Assembly: GCA_947584375.1 (NCBI GenBank)
Contig: CANPWL010000006.1
Coordinates: forward strand, 1-64,000
Direction of reading: 5' to 3'
From: an uncultured Clostridia bacterium
GTDB lineage: Bacteria; Bacillota; Clostridia; Oscillospirales; Ruminococcaceae
DNA length: 64,000 bases
Shown: positions 26,493-34,931 of the stretch, piece by piece
Numbering within the stretch: position 1 is the stretch's first letter
Layout: every line of letters starts with the position of its first letter
Notes under the pieces: generated by a model
What the model was told of the DNA's origin: nothing
The model's input: only the letters and a program-made list of their open reading frames with translations
Databases searched by the model: none
Program-made: the position numbers and the translations under genes

Positions 26493-29006
26493 TTATTCAT
26501 CATAAAAGTCTATGGAGGTTACTTTTTCTTTCACCCTTTTAATATGTGAAAATCTTCTGCAAACCAGAACATATCCTGCCAGCAGAACTATTCCTGTAAG
26601 CGACAATATAATTCCCTGTCTAAGACCATACAACTCGTAATCAAAGCGTATCTTATTATTACCCTTATTGCACAAAACTGCCATAAGTCCGCCGTCAACT
26701 TCTTCTATTTCAACCTTCTTTCCGTTTACATAAGCCGTGAAGCCCTTATCATACGGAACACTGAAAAACACAAGTGAACTTTGCGGAATATCAATTTCCG
26801 CAGAAAAACCTTTATTATCAGTTTTAAACTCGGAACATGACTTTAACCTTTTATCGCTGCAAGCTTTAATATATGTGCTGTCGCCGTTATACTCATTCAA
26901 ATTATAGTGAGTTAGTATATCCTCATACTTTTTAATTTGTTCATCTGTAAGCACGAGAGATGAAATAAGATTTCTTGTTTTGTTTTCTGTTGAAAGCTTT
27001 GATAGCTCATCATAAGTTAAGTATGTGTTATATGCAAATCCCATCGGGATATAACATTTATTCTCATAAACATCAAAGCCGTTCTGCGAATTAATATAGT
27101 TAAAGCCGCGCATATTAAGGGTATTTTTGTTATCTTTAGCTTTACTGCTTTCATCTAAACTGCTGAAACGATTTATGCCCAACAGATTGCTTTTATAATC
27201 GGATGAAGAAGAATATTGGGTATCTGCCTCATTAAAATAATATTTTACCGACAACAGACTTCTCAATGCATAGCACGTTTTTTCGGGTCGTGAAGCCACA
27301 TTGCGTTCTATACCGAGCATATTATAAAACTTCATAATAGATGTGGACACCGTACTGTTAAACGCACGGATAGTTGAATATCCCCATAACATAGGCCAGT
27401 TATCAGTATTCTCGCTTGATTCGATTCTATAAAATCCTGCTTCATCATATGTCGGAAGCTTTATGTTGTCACCGCCTTTAATCACGACGGAAATATATCT
27501 TTCAGGTTCGGGTCCCTGCGCCACTCCGTAATATACGGTTGACATCATACTTACTGCACACGCCATACAAGTAAAAAGCGACACTGTTCTGACATATTTT
27601 GTGTTTCTTTTAAGCCGGTAAACTACATAGATCAATTCCGCAAACAAAGCCACAGAAACAATTATCTGAATATAAAATAACTCAGGATATTCAGCTATTT
27701 GAAAAAACTCATATTTTCCGTTTTCATTGGTAACAGGCAGGAAAAATACTGCTATACACGCTGCCAGAACTATTGCAACTAAAGGTATTCCCTTTTTAAG
27801 ATCAATAGACTCGTCTGATGAAGCATTATCATCGTCAAAAGCAGAAGCTGTCATAACACACATTATAAGTATCGGCATAAAAAACCAACGTGCATAATAA
27901 GTTCCCTTAAAAAGCTGAAACGATGAATTAAGCACAGGAACAAAAGCAAACACCGTAGAAATAATGATAAGATTTTTCATCCAGTTTTTCTTTTTTGCTC
28001 TCATAAAGGCGATTACCCCCGCCATTGAAAACATAGGCAGATAACCCGCAATAGACGCCCAGCGTGCAGTTTCAGAATTGAAAAGATTAACCCTTGCAGG
28101 AGGATCGGGCATCATAAAAAAGCTTTGAATTATTCTTAGTATCCTGAACTTATCAGAATAAACTATCATATCCGTTCCGGTGAGATACTCATCTACACGA
28201 GGATTGTCGCAAATCGAATAGTATGACGGAACAAGAACTATGCAAGCTATAAATGTACCTGAAACAGCTTCAAACGCTAATTTTATAAACTTTTTGAATG
28301 TTATTTTAAAGCTTTTGTCCGTACATCTTATTATGAAATATATTATTACGAATACAACTTCTGAAATAAAGAAATAGTAATTCACAATTCCGCAAAGCGC
28401 AACGCAAAGTCCGAATACGCCTTTTCTATTGTCCTTAACATTCATTTCCAGCGACAAAAGAAGCAATGGGAAAAAAGCTACTGCATCGTGAAAATGATTG
28501 AAGAAAACATTATATGCCTGAAAACCCGAAAAAGCATACAGCATTGCTCCGATAAAACAGGCATACCTGTTTAAGACAAAACGTCTGATAAATGCATATG
28601 CTGTCAGTGCTGAAACACCTGTTTTTACTGCAAGAAGAATAGGAATAAGCGTTATTGTCACGCTCTCTGGAAACAACTCTGTTATCCAAAAAAATGGGCT
28701 GCCTATATTGTAAAACGAATACGCTGTAAAAAGCGGAGAACCCAAATCAGTTCCCCAGTCCCATCCAAAAAGACCGCCCTCAGAAACAGCGTCATGAACG
28801 TGCTTGTAAAAAGGGATTTGCTGTGAATTATAATCTCCGTAATAAAGAAAATATCCGCCGTTATAAATTATAAGCGGAAGCATTATCGCCAACATAATAG
28901 CAGTTGCAACAAAGAATACAAGAAAGTATTTTTCTTTATAGTCGTTGTTCAAAGTATTTACTTTTGTTTTTCTCTTTTCTTTATAACCAAATTTCAATTT
29001 ATTCAT
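26493..29006 (-). CDS. yfhO: Second YfhO-family membrane glycosyltransferase
   Basis: 837 residues from ATG at 29006; an in-frame ATG at 29018 touches the SD (AAAGGA) and is less likely. N-terminal cytoplasmic basic head, then about twelve membrane spans with the family segment GDYNSQQIPFYKHVHDAV and FSGFQAYNVFFNHFHDAVAF, a large outer domain (~residues 500-790, containing KGFTAYVNGKKVEIEEV) and a last span. It probably transfers a lipid-linked sugar to a surface polymer, but here no GT2 or gtrA gene is adjacent, unlike the first copy. Confidence 0.88.
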   Translation of the reverse strand: MNKLKFGYKEKRKTKVNTLNNDYKEKYFLVFFVATAIMLAIMLPLIIYNGGYFLYYGDYNSQQIPFYKHVHDAVSEGGLFGWDWGTDLGSPLFTAYSFYNIGSPFFWITELFPESVTITLIPILLAVKTGVSALTAYAFIRRFVLNRYACFIGAMLYAFSGFQAYNVFFNHFHDAVAFFPLLLLSLEMNVKDNRKGVFGLCVALCGIVNYYFFISEVVFVIIYFIIRCTDKSFKITFKKFIKLAFEAVSGTFIACIVLVPSYYSICDNPRVDEYLTGTDMIVYSDKFRILRIIQSFFMMPDPPARVNLFNSETARWASIAGYLPMFSMAGVIAFMRAKKKNWMKNLIIISTVFAFVPVLNSSFQLFKGTYYARWFFMPILIMCVMTASAFDDDNASSDESIDLKKGIPLVAIVLAACIAVFFLPVTNENGKYEFFQIAEYPELFYIQIIVSVALFAELIYVVYRLKRNTKYVRTVSLFTCMACAVSMMSTVYYGVAQGPEPERYISVVIKGGDNIKLPTYDEAGFYRIESSENTDNWPMLWGYSTIRAFNSTVSTSIMKFYNMLGIERNVASRPEKTCYALRSLLSVKYYFNEADTQYSSSSDYKSNLLGINRFSSLDESSKAKDNKNTLNMRGFNYINSQNGFDVYENKCYIPMGFAYNTYLTYDELSKLSTENKTRNLISSLVLTDEQIKKYEDILTHYNLNEYNGDSTYIKACSDKRLKSCSEFKTDNKGFSAEIDIPQSSLVFFSVPYDKGFTAYVNGKKVEIEEVDGGLMAVLCNKGNNKIRFDYELYGLRQGIILSLTGIVLLAGYVLVCRRFSHIKRVKEKVTSIDFYDE

Positions 29007-29033
29007 ATTACTTGTCATTCCTTTGTTTCACGC

Positions 29034-29050
29034 TTTGTAAAATTTACAAA
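29034..29050. promoter_or_regulatory. Palindrome TTTGTAA-AAT-TTACAAA upstream of yfhO copy 2
   Basis: Perfect 7-bp inverted repeat with a 3-nt centre, 28 nt before the start codon of the minus-strand gene. The size and symmetry fit a repressor operator; no cognate regulator can be named. Confidence 0.4.
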
Positions 29051-29187
29051 AGCCCATTAATTTGAACTTATAGAGCGTGTGTTTAAAATTAATTCTTTAA
29101 CTTCTTCCCTTTGCAAAAAATACCCCGAAAATAATCAATCAAGTTATAACGCATATATTATACTATTTTATTTATTTCCAGTCAATA

Positions 29188-29216
29188 TTGAAAAATATCT
29201 GCTTATGTGTTATTAT
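29188..29216 (+). promoter_or_regulatory. Promoter of the YjbQ gene
   Basis: TTGAAA (29188-29193), 17 nt, TATTAT (29211-29216). Transcription would start almost at the SD, giving a very short leader. Confidence 0.6.
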
Positions 29217-29237
29217 GGCTTTAAGGAGTGGTTTAAA

Positions 29238-29639
29238 ATGGTTTATGAATATACACTAAAAACCGAAAAGGAAAACTTTTATAATATCACAAGAATGGTA
29301 CAGGAAGCCGTTTCAAAAAGCGGAGTAAAAGACGGCGTTTGCGTTGTATTCAATCCTCACACAACTGCCGGTATTACCATTAACGAGAACTGCGATCCTG
29401 ACGTTGTCACAGATTTGCTTTTTGCATTAGATAAGACATACCCTGATCGTCCGGAGTTTAAACATGCCGAAGGTAACACTGCCGCTCATCTAAAAGCGAG
29501 CGTTATGGGAAGTTCCGTAACAGTGATCGTGAGAAACGGACGACTTCTTTTGGGGACATGGCAAGGTATTTACTTTACCGAATTTGACGGTCCGAGAATG
29601 AGAAGTTTTTTTGTGCAATTAGAAGCAAGAGATTTATAA
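29238..29639 (+). CDS. YjbQ / UPF0047 family protein
   Basis: 133 residues from ATG at 29238 (AAGGAG ~10 nt upstream); the frame is open further 5' but the extension lacks family similarity. Signatures: CVVFNPHTTAGITINENCDPDV (His-rich loop), HAEGNTAAHLKASVMGSSV and GTWQGIYFTEFDGPR. Members have weak thiamine-phosphate synthase activity; physiological role unclear. A strong terminator follows. Confidence 0.9.
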   Translation: MVYEYTLKTEKENFYNITRMVQEAVSKSGVKDGVCVVFNPHTTAGITINENCDPDVVTDLLFALDKTYPDRPEFKHAEGNTAAHLKASVMGSSVTVIVRNGRLLLGTWQGIYFTEFDGPRMRSFFVQLEARDL

Positions 29640-29649
29640 CAACAGCACA

Positions 29650-29690
29650 AACCGCCCGGGAGTTCTAATCCCGAGCGGTTTTTCATTTTT
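29650..29690 (+). terminator. Terminator of the YjbQ gene
   Basis: GC-rich stem AACCGCCCGGGA / TCCCGAGCGGTT with one mismatch and 7-nt loop, then TTTCATTTTTT. Confidence 0.85.
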
Positions 29691-29745
29691 TATACACTAT
29701 TTTTATACCAGTTTAGATAATTTCAACATTTTAAGCTGTCAATTA

Positions 29746-30183
29746 TTAAATTTCATAATTTCCGCCGTTTAATAATTTCTGTTCGTCTACCAGATCTTCA
29801 AGGGTTATGCTGTCAACAACATCATTTATAGCTTTGTAAAGCTTTTTCCATACAGACAATGTAACACACGATTCGCTTCTGTCACAATCGTTTTTTTCAC
29901 CCTCAAGGCAAGCAACAGGAGCAAGACTGCCCTCAGTAAGCCTTATTATCATACCAACCGTATAATCCTTAGGACTTTTAGACAGCTTATATCCTCCGTT
30001 GGAACCTCGAATGCTCCTAACGTATCCTGCTTTTGAAAGTATAGTAATTATTTGCTCCAAATACTTATTGGAAATACCCTGACGCTTTGAAATAACCTTA
30101 AGTGAAATATATTCACCGTTATCATTAGCAGCAAGATCCACCATAAGTCTTAAAGCGTACCTTCCCTTTGTAGAAATCTTCAT
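29746..30183 (-). CDS. Rrf2-family transcriptional regulator with three cysteines (IscR-like)
   Basis: 145 residues from ATG at 30183 (GGTGAG 6 nt upstream). Winged-helix Rrf2 fold: MKISTKGRYALRLMVDLA, ISKRQGISNKYLEQIITILSKAGYVRSIRG. Cysteines in CLEGEKNDCDRSESC (C-x7-C-x5-C, ~residues 92-106) resemble the Fe-S ligands of IscR, which CymR lacks, so it probably binds a [2Fe-2S] cluster. It has an own promoter with an operator-like sequence shared with metY, suggesting control of sulfur or Fe-S genes and autoregulation. Confidence 0.88.
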   Translation of the reverse strand: MKISTKGRYALRLMVDLAANDNGEYISLKVISKRQGISNKYLEQIITILSKAGYVRSIRGSNGGYKLSKSPKDYTVGMIIRLTEGSLAPVACLEGEKNDCDRSESCVTLSVWKKLYKAINDVVDSITLEDLVDEQKLLNGGNYEI

Positions 30184-30245
30184 ATACAACTCACCATTCC
30201 TGCATGAAAAGTAAACATTATCCTCTAAACAACTTCAACTTATAT

Positions 30246-30260
30246 AATTCATACTATCCA
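30246..30260. promoter_or_regulatory. Operator-like sequence at the Rrf2 promoter
   Basis: AATTCATACTATCCA lies just downstream of the -10 box of the Rrf2 gene and matches 14 of 15 bases of the element in the metY leader. Confidence 0.5.
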
Positions 30261-30265
30261 CCTAG

Positions 30266-30294
30266 ATTATATAATATATTCATATAAAAGTCAA
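30266..30294 (-). promoter_or_regulatory. Promoter of the Rrf2 regulator gene
   Basis: On the minus strand TTGACT (30289-30294), 17 nt, TATAAT (30266-30271). Confidence 0.8.
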
Positions 30295-30393
30295 GAAACT
30301 GTATACATAACGCAAATCTACACAAATTATAAATTATATTTAAGTTTTTAGTGAATTTTTTATAAAAATATAAAACATTATAATTAAAATTTG

Positions 30394-30422
30394 TTGACTT
30401 TATTTGTTTTAAATGTTATAGT
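30394..30422 (+). promoter_or_regulatory. Promoter of the EAL phosphodiesterase gene
   Basis: TTGACT (30394-30399), 17 nt, TATAGT (30417-30422), 40 nt before the TTG start. Confidence 0.75.
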
Positions 30423-30461
30423 AACTTTGTATAGCAAAAAACACGGAAGGAGGAAATTTCA

Positions 30462-32543
30462 TTGAATAAAAATAAATATAGAAATGTTTCGTGTATTGAA
30501 TTTTTATATGATTCAAAAACTTTCAAAATTACCGACGTCAATGATGACTTTGAAAAAGCAACCGGATACACATACGATTATATAAGTAAAAATGTTATAA
30601 AAGTTGAAGATTTATTCGACAAAGAATATTATAATGAATACTTTCCTCTGATGAAGTCTGATATAGATAAATACGGAAGATTGAGCTCAGTACTTCAGCC
30701 TATTACCAAATTTGATGATGACAACAGTAAGCAATATTTTGTATACTGCAAATATTCAGATGAGTTTGCCGATAAAATACATGTTCGTGCAATGGAAATG
30801 ACAGAATATTTAAAATCGGATGAAGAGCTCTATTCAGAAGCCCAGAAATATAAAATTATTGAGCGTTACACAAACGAGCTTCACTTTGACTATCAAATAG
30901 ATACCGACACTTTGTTTTTACCTCCTGTATTCAAAGAAAATTACAATATAGATACGGTTGTTGAAAATTGTATAAAAGATAATGTTTTCAGCAGTATAAT
31001 ACATCCTGATGATTTAGACAGCTTTAAAAAATGTGTAAAAAAATGTTTTGTTAAACCTGTTTCAGGAGATATTGAATTACGGATAAATATTTTCAACGGT
31101 GATTTTTTGTGGTATCTCATAAAATATGTTAGTTTTTATGAAGAAGATGAAAAAACAATAAACCACATTATAGGAAGAATATATACTATCGATGAACATA
31201 AACGTCTTATAAATGAAATTGAGTCTAACAAAGCCGCTATTGCAAAGCTTACAACAATGGATTCGCTTACCAACATTTATAACTACAAGAATTTTTCGAT
31301 CAATCTATCTTCTTACTTAAAGGAAAATAAATATGCCAATAAGATTTCAGCCCTCGTATATTCCGATATTGATAACTTCTCATATGTAAACGCTTATTTC
31401 GGAACAGAAGCTGCAAATACGCTTTTAAAAGAGTTTGCAAGTCTGTTACAAGCAAACAAAAAAGTAACCCTTTGCGGCAGAGTTTATTGTGATTTCTTCG
31501 TTTATGTAATTGAAGGAAATACAAAAGAGGATATAACTTCAACAATTGTTTATTTATATGATACATTTAAAAAATATACGAAAAAAATGTATCCTAACAG
31601 CGATATTTATACATCTTCCGGGGTATATTACTTAAACAAGTCAGACAGTATCCCTCAGATTGTTGTTGATAATGCAAATCTTGCAAGACGTCACTCTAAA
31701 GGAAACAAATATCAAATTTATTTGGAATATGAACCACATTTCCGTGATGAGAGAATCAAGGAACAGGAAGTAGCTATGAATATTCACTTAGCAATTAAAA
31801 ACGGTGACATTGAAGCCTTCTTTCAACCGAAGTTCTCATTGAGCGAAAGGATAATAATTGGTGCAGAAGCATTAGCACGTTGGAAGAACCCTGACGGAAC
31901 ATATCGTCCTCCATGTGAATTTATCGAAATACTGGAGCAAATCGGATATATTGTTGATTTGGATTGGGAAATTTACCGTCAGACGCTTGTTACATTAAGA
32001 GATTGGATCAGTAAAGGATACAAGGTTGTTCCTGTATCCGTAAACTTCTCCAGGCTTCATTCGTCCTATGCTGACTTCGGCGAAAAAATCATTAAAATGG
32101 CTGATGAATATAATGTCCCTCACGATTTAATTGAAATAGAAATAACCGAGAGTGCAATTGCCAAGCATCACAACACAATGCTCGACAATTTAGTAAATCT
32201 GAGAAATAATGATTTTATCATTAATATGGATGATTTCGGCACAGGATATTCTTCGCTAAGTTTTCTGATCTCAGCACCTATCGACATTGTAAAGGTAGAT
32301 AGAGTATTTATAAACCAGATGATAGACTCTCAGAAAGATAAGAATTATGTTAAGCAGCTTTGCGCTCTTATATCGATCACTGGCAAAGATGTTCTTTTTG
32401 AAGGCGTTGAAACGGAAGATCAAGTAAAATTTTGCAGGTCCTGCGGATTTGACAAAGGTCAGGGATGGATTTTTGACAAGGCTATTCCTATCAGCGAATT
32501 TGAAGAAAAATATATGAAGCAAAAAGATATTGAAACTGCTTAG
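30462..32543 (+). CDS. Cyclic-di-GMP phosphodiesterase: PAS-like / degenerate GGDEF / EAL
   Basis: 693 residues from TTG at 30462 (GGAGGAAA). No membrane span. Two PAS-like sensor regions (~residues 1-120 and 130-250), a GGDEF-fold domain (~residues 255-425) whose signature is replaced by CGRVYCDFF, so not a cyclase, and a C-terminal EAL domain (~residues 435-685). The catalytic EAL residues are present: GAEALARW, NFSRLH, EIEITES, DDFGTGYSSL, KVDRVFI and FEGVET. Hydrolyses c-di-GMP; the dead GGDEF may bind GTP as a regulator. A c-di-GMP riboswitch lies 15 kb away. Confidence 0.92.
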   Translation: MNKNKYRNVSCIEFLYDSKTFKITDVNDDFEKATGYTYDYISKNVIKVEDLFDKEYYNEYFPLMKSDIDKYGRLSSVLQPITKFDDDNSKQYFVYCKYSDEFADKIHVRAMEMTEYLKSDEELYSEAQKYKIIERYTNELHFDYQIDTDTLFLPPVFKENYNIDTVVENCIKDNVFSSIIHPDDLDSFKKCVKKCFVKPVSGDIELRINIFNGDFLWYLIKYVSFYEEDEKTINHIIGRIYTIDEHKRLINEIESNKAAIAKLTTMDSLTNIYNYKNFSINLSSYLKENKYANKISALVYSDIDNFSYVNAYFGTEAANTLLKEFASLLQANKKVTLCGRVYCDFFVYVIEGNTKEDITSTIVYLYDTFKKYTKKMYPNSDIYTSSGVYYLNKSDSIPQIVVDNANLARRHSKGNKYQIYLEYEPHFRDERIKEQEVAMNIHLAIKNGDIEAFFQPKFSLSERIIIGAEALARWKNPDGTYRPPCEFIEILEQIGYIVDLDWEIYRQTLVTLRDWISKGYKVVPVSVNFSRLHSSYADFGEKIIKMADEYNVPHDLIEIEITESAIAKHHNTMLDNLVNLRNNDFIINMDDFGTGYSSLSFLISAPIDIVKVDRVFINQMIDSQKDKNYVKQLCALISITGKDVLFEGVETEDQVKFCRSCGFDKGQGWIFDKAIPISEFEEKYMKQKDIETA

Positions 32544-32554
32544 GTAAGATAAAA

Positions 32555-32594
32555 ACAAAAGCTCAGGAATTTTGAACCGGGCTTTTGTTTTTTT
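32555..32594 (+). terminator. Terminator of the EAL gene
   Basis: ACAAAAGC(TC) / GGGCTTTTGT (32555-32564 with 32579-32588) then seven Ts. Confidence 0.75.
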
Positions 32595-32613
32595 AGTTAT
32601 ATTTATATATTTA

Positions 32614-32829
32614 TTAATAAGGTTCTTTTATATCGGTTCGTTCCAGCAGATAATCCGTACTCACATTATAAAAATCTGCTATTTTAATCAGCATTTCCAA
32701 TGGAATAGTGCTGTCTGCGTTTTCGTACCTTGAATAAGTTCTTTGAGTTGTATTAAGAATTTTTGCCAATTGTTCCTGTGTCAAGTCTTTATCCTCACGC
32801 AAATTGCGTATCCTGACAAACTTTTTCAT
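32614..32829 (-). CDS. XRE-family (Cro/CI type) small repressor
   Basis: 71 residues, one HTH_3 domain: IRNLREDKDLTQEQLAKILNTTQRTYSRYENADS then IPLEMLIKIADFYNVSTDYLLERTD. Divergent from a lipoprotein gene across a 115-nt region with a perfect TTAGTCA palindrome, so probably a local repressor of itself and/or the islet genes. No partner toxin gene is apparent. Confidence 0.9.
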   Translation of the reverse strand: MKKFVRIRNLREDKDLTQEQLAKILNTTQRTYSRYENADSTIPLEMLIKIADFYNVSTDYLLERTDIKEPY

Positions 32830-32867
32830 TTTACACCTCGTGAATTAATTAATAATATTATTATATC

Positions 32868-32912
32868 TTAGTCATAATTTGTCTATTGATTTTTAGTCAA
32901 AAAATGACTAAA
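32868..32912. promoter_or_regulatory. Candidate operator of the XRE repressor (TTAGTCA sites)
   Basis: A single TTAGTCA (32868-32874) plus a perfect dyad TTTAGTCA-AAAAA-TGACTAAA (32892-32912) between the repressor and the divergent lipoprotein gene. Confidence 0.6.
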
Positions 32913-32944
32913 CTATTATTAAAATAACCTTTGGAGGAGATTTT

Positions 32945-33328
32945 ATGAAAAAATACGTAAAAAGAATAGCTTGCGGTATAATTGCCACTATAATGATGTT
33001 TGCTTTAGTTAGTTGTGGTGGCAATGACCTTGAAGATGTAATTATAGGAACGTGGGATATAAGTTGGAATGGTTCTGTAAATCCTTCATTTAGAAATGAC
33101 GGGAGTATAAGTGTAAACGAATACAAATGGCTCTACGATAGTTATGATATTAATGGAAATATATTGCGTATTTATACCGAACCATGACATAACGCTCCAG
33201 GTCATATTAGTAATTATCGTGATTACGAAGTTGAAATATTATCAAATGATAGTCTGAAACTGTATGAAATCAATGATGACGGAACAAAAGATGATGAAGT
33301 TAAATATATGGATCGTATAAGTGAATAA
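32945..33328 (+). pseudogene. Small lipoprotein gene interrupted by an in-frame TGA
   Basis: ATG at 32945 behind GGAGGAG. Lipoprotein signal with lipobox LVSC (~residue 24), then a lipocalin-like start IIGTWDISWN. A TGA at 33185-33187 stops it after 80 residues, but the same frame continues without another stop for 46 codons (HNAPGHISNYRDYEVE...DRISE) to a TAA at 33326-33328, right before the next gene's SD. The two halves read as one ~127-residue protein. Best explained as a nonsense mutation (or a base error); the first half could still be secreted. Confidence 0.7.
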
Positions 33329-33343
33329 ACATTGGAGGTAAGA

Positions 33344-33859
33344 ATGAAGAAACTTTTATTAGTTACAACATTATTAATGTTAATATTTACGTTATCAGGT
33401 TGTTTTGGCAACACCGAAAGCGATAATATTGATGATAATATTACAACAAATTCCCGTACAGAAACCGCTTTACAAAACATAGAAAGTGATAATTTTGATA
33501 TTGTCGGAACATGGGAAGATGAAGAGGATGAAAAGGTAGCTTTATTTACCGAAGATGGAGTTTATTTTATGTGTTCAACTAATCCTGAATTCTATTATAG
33601 TTATTATATTGCTGATTATACATATGAAGATGGAGAATTAACTTTTGATGACTATGAGTATGAAAATGGCTATGAAGTTAGATGGGTTTTTTGGAATGTA
33701 GAAGAAAGTTTAGATTATTTATTTGGAAATGGCGATTGTGCTTTGATTGATGGTTATTTTTATGTATATTTGGGTGGCAATATACATAAATTCTCAAAAG
33801 TCAGTGATAATGTTGATTACAATAAAGATATATATGATAATTTTAAAATATATAGATAA
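33344..33859 (+). CDS. Small lipoprotein with GTW motif
   Basis: 171 residues from ATG at 33344 (GGAGG 5 nt upstream). Lipoprotein signal peptide with lipobox LSGC (~residue 20), Asn/Thr-rich linker, then IVGTWEDEEDEKVALFTEDG, the same GTW opening as the preceding lipoprotein, and a very acidic Tyr-rich body (YYSYYIADYTYEDGE...). Family function unknown. It lies in the AT-rich accessory islet and starts 15 nt after the preceding gene's end. Confidence 0.75.
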   Translation: MKKLLLVTTLLMLIFTLSGCFGNTESDNIDDNITTNSRTETALQNIESDNFDIVGTWEDEEDEKVALFTEDGVYFMCSTNPEFYYSYYIADYTYEDGELTFDDYEYENGYEVRWVFWNVEESLDYLFGNGDCALIDGYFYVYLGGNIHKFSKVSDNVDYNKDIYDNFKIYR

Positions 33860-33933
33860 TTAAACATAGCTTTAAAAATCAACAATAATTACATACTGTC
33901 AAATGTTATAATAACTTTAAGGAGGAGTTTTTA

Positions 33934-34482
33934 ATGAGTAAATTTAATCCAAAAAGAATAATATCGGGGATACCATCATTAGTATCGTTGATTATTATTT
34001 TATTCTGTCCGATTATCTCAATTGATTCTTGGGGAGGTGTTGATAATTATAATTTCATTTCTTTTCTTGGCAAAGGCGGCGAGAATGAGAGTACAACTGC
34101 AATTGCAATAGTTTTTTCTGTCATTTTTTCGTTGATTGCTGTTATAGTGACTATGTTTGGTAGAGAAAAAAGATCAAAGACAGCAGCAATTATTTTAAAT
34201 ATTATAGGATTAATTCCAGTTATGTGTTTGATTATTTTATTATCAGCGAATAGTAATTCAGACATGATTGGCGTAGGAATGTACTTATATGTTTTTTTCA
34301 ATATCATTGCTGTTATAGTATTAGGTATCTCAGATATGATTTTTAATAGTAAATCTAAAAATAGCACTATGACAAACATCGAAACTTTGAAAAGATACAA
34401 AGAATTATTTGACTCTGGAGCAATTACAAAAGAAGAATATGAAAATCAAAAAGCAAATTTATTAAAAAATATAAATGATTAG
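33934..34482 (+). CDS. Membrane protein with C-terminal SHOCT domain
   Basis: 182 residues. Four predicted spans (~residues 10-30, 55-75, 85-105, 112-132), then a cytoplasmic tail with the SHOCT signature LKRYKELFDSGAITKEEYENQK. SD AAGGAGGAG, ATG start. SHOCT tails are short oligomerisation modules; function unknown. Last gene of the islet, followed by a terminator. Confidence 0.8.
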   Translation: MSKFNPKRIISGIPSLVSLIIILFCPIISIDSWGGVDNYNFISFLGKGGENESTTAIAIVFSVIFSLIAVIVTMFGREKRSKTAAIILNIIGLIPVMCLIILLSANSNSDMIGVGMYLYVFFNIIAVIVLGISDMIFNSKSKNSTMTNIETLKRYKELFDSGAITKEEYENQKANLLKNIND

Positions 34483-34501
34483 ATAAACATTATATTACTT
34501 T

Positions 34502-34544
34502 AAAACGAGTGCCGAGAAACTCTCAGCGCTTGTTTTCTTTTTTG
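34502..34544 (+). terminator. Terminator after the SHOCT protein gene
   Basis: AAAACGAGTGC (34502-34512) pairs with GCGCTTGTTTT (34526-34536) including G-U pairs, then CTTTTTT. Confidence 0.75.
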
Positions 34545-34652
34545 ACTAAGTCCAAACATATTATAAAAATATCCAATTAAGGTATTTCTTTTTTTCTTGT
34601 TTTATGTTATACTTAATTATAAATATAAAAATAATACTGCGGAGGTTTAATA

Positions 34653-34922
34653 ATGAGAGCAATAGTTACCGTAATAGGAAAAGACGATGTAGGTATTTTG
34701 GCTAAGGTTTCGTCTGTTTGTTCTGAATACAAAGCAAATGTTATAGAGGTTACTCAGTCTGTATTGCAGGATATGTTTGCTATGATCATGCTTGTCGATA
34801 TTTCAAAGCTTAGTATTCCTTTTGCAGAGTTAAGCGATAAAATGTCCGAGCTTGGAAAAGAACTAGGTCTTTCTATAACTGCTATGCACGAGGACGTTTT
34901 TAACTGTATGCACCATATTTAA
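34653..34922 (+). CDS. ACT domain protein, UPF0237 family
   Basis: 89 residues, a single ACT domain: MRAIVTVIGKDDVGILAKVSSVCSEYKANVIEVTQS. Amino-acid-binding regulatory module. It is the known genomic partner of the PFL-family gene that follows 124 nt later, so the two are probably one operon with unknown metabolic role. SD GGAGG, ATG start. Confidence 0.9.
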   Translation: MRAIVTVIGKDDVGILAKVSSVCSEYKANVIEVTQSVLQDMFAMIMLVDISKLSIPFAELSDKMSELGKELGLSITAMHEDVFNCMHHI

Positions 34923-34931
34923 TTGACCGGT

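Noticed and set aside
30462-32543. Diguanylate cyclase activity
   Set aside because: The GGDEF signature is replaced by VYCDF, so only the EAL activity is supported.
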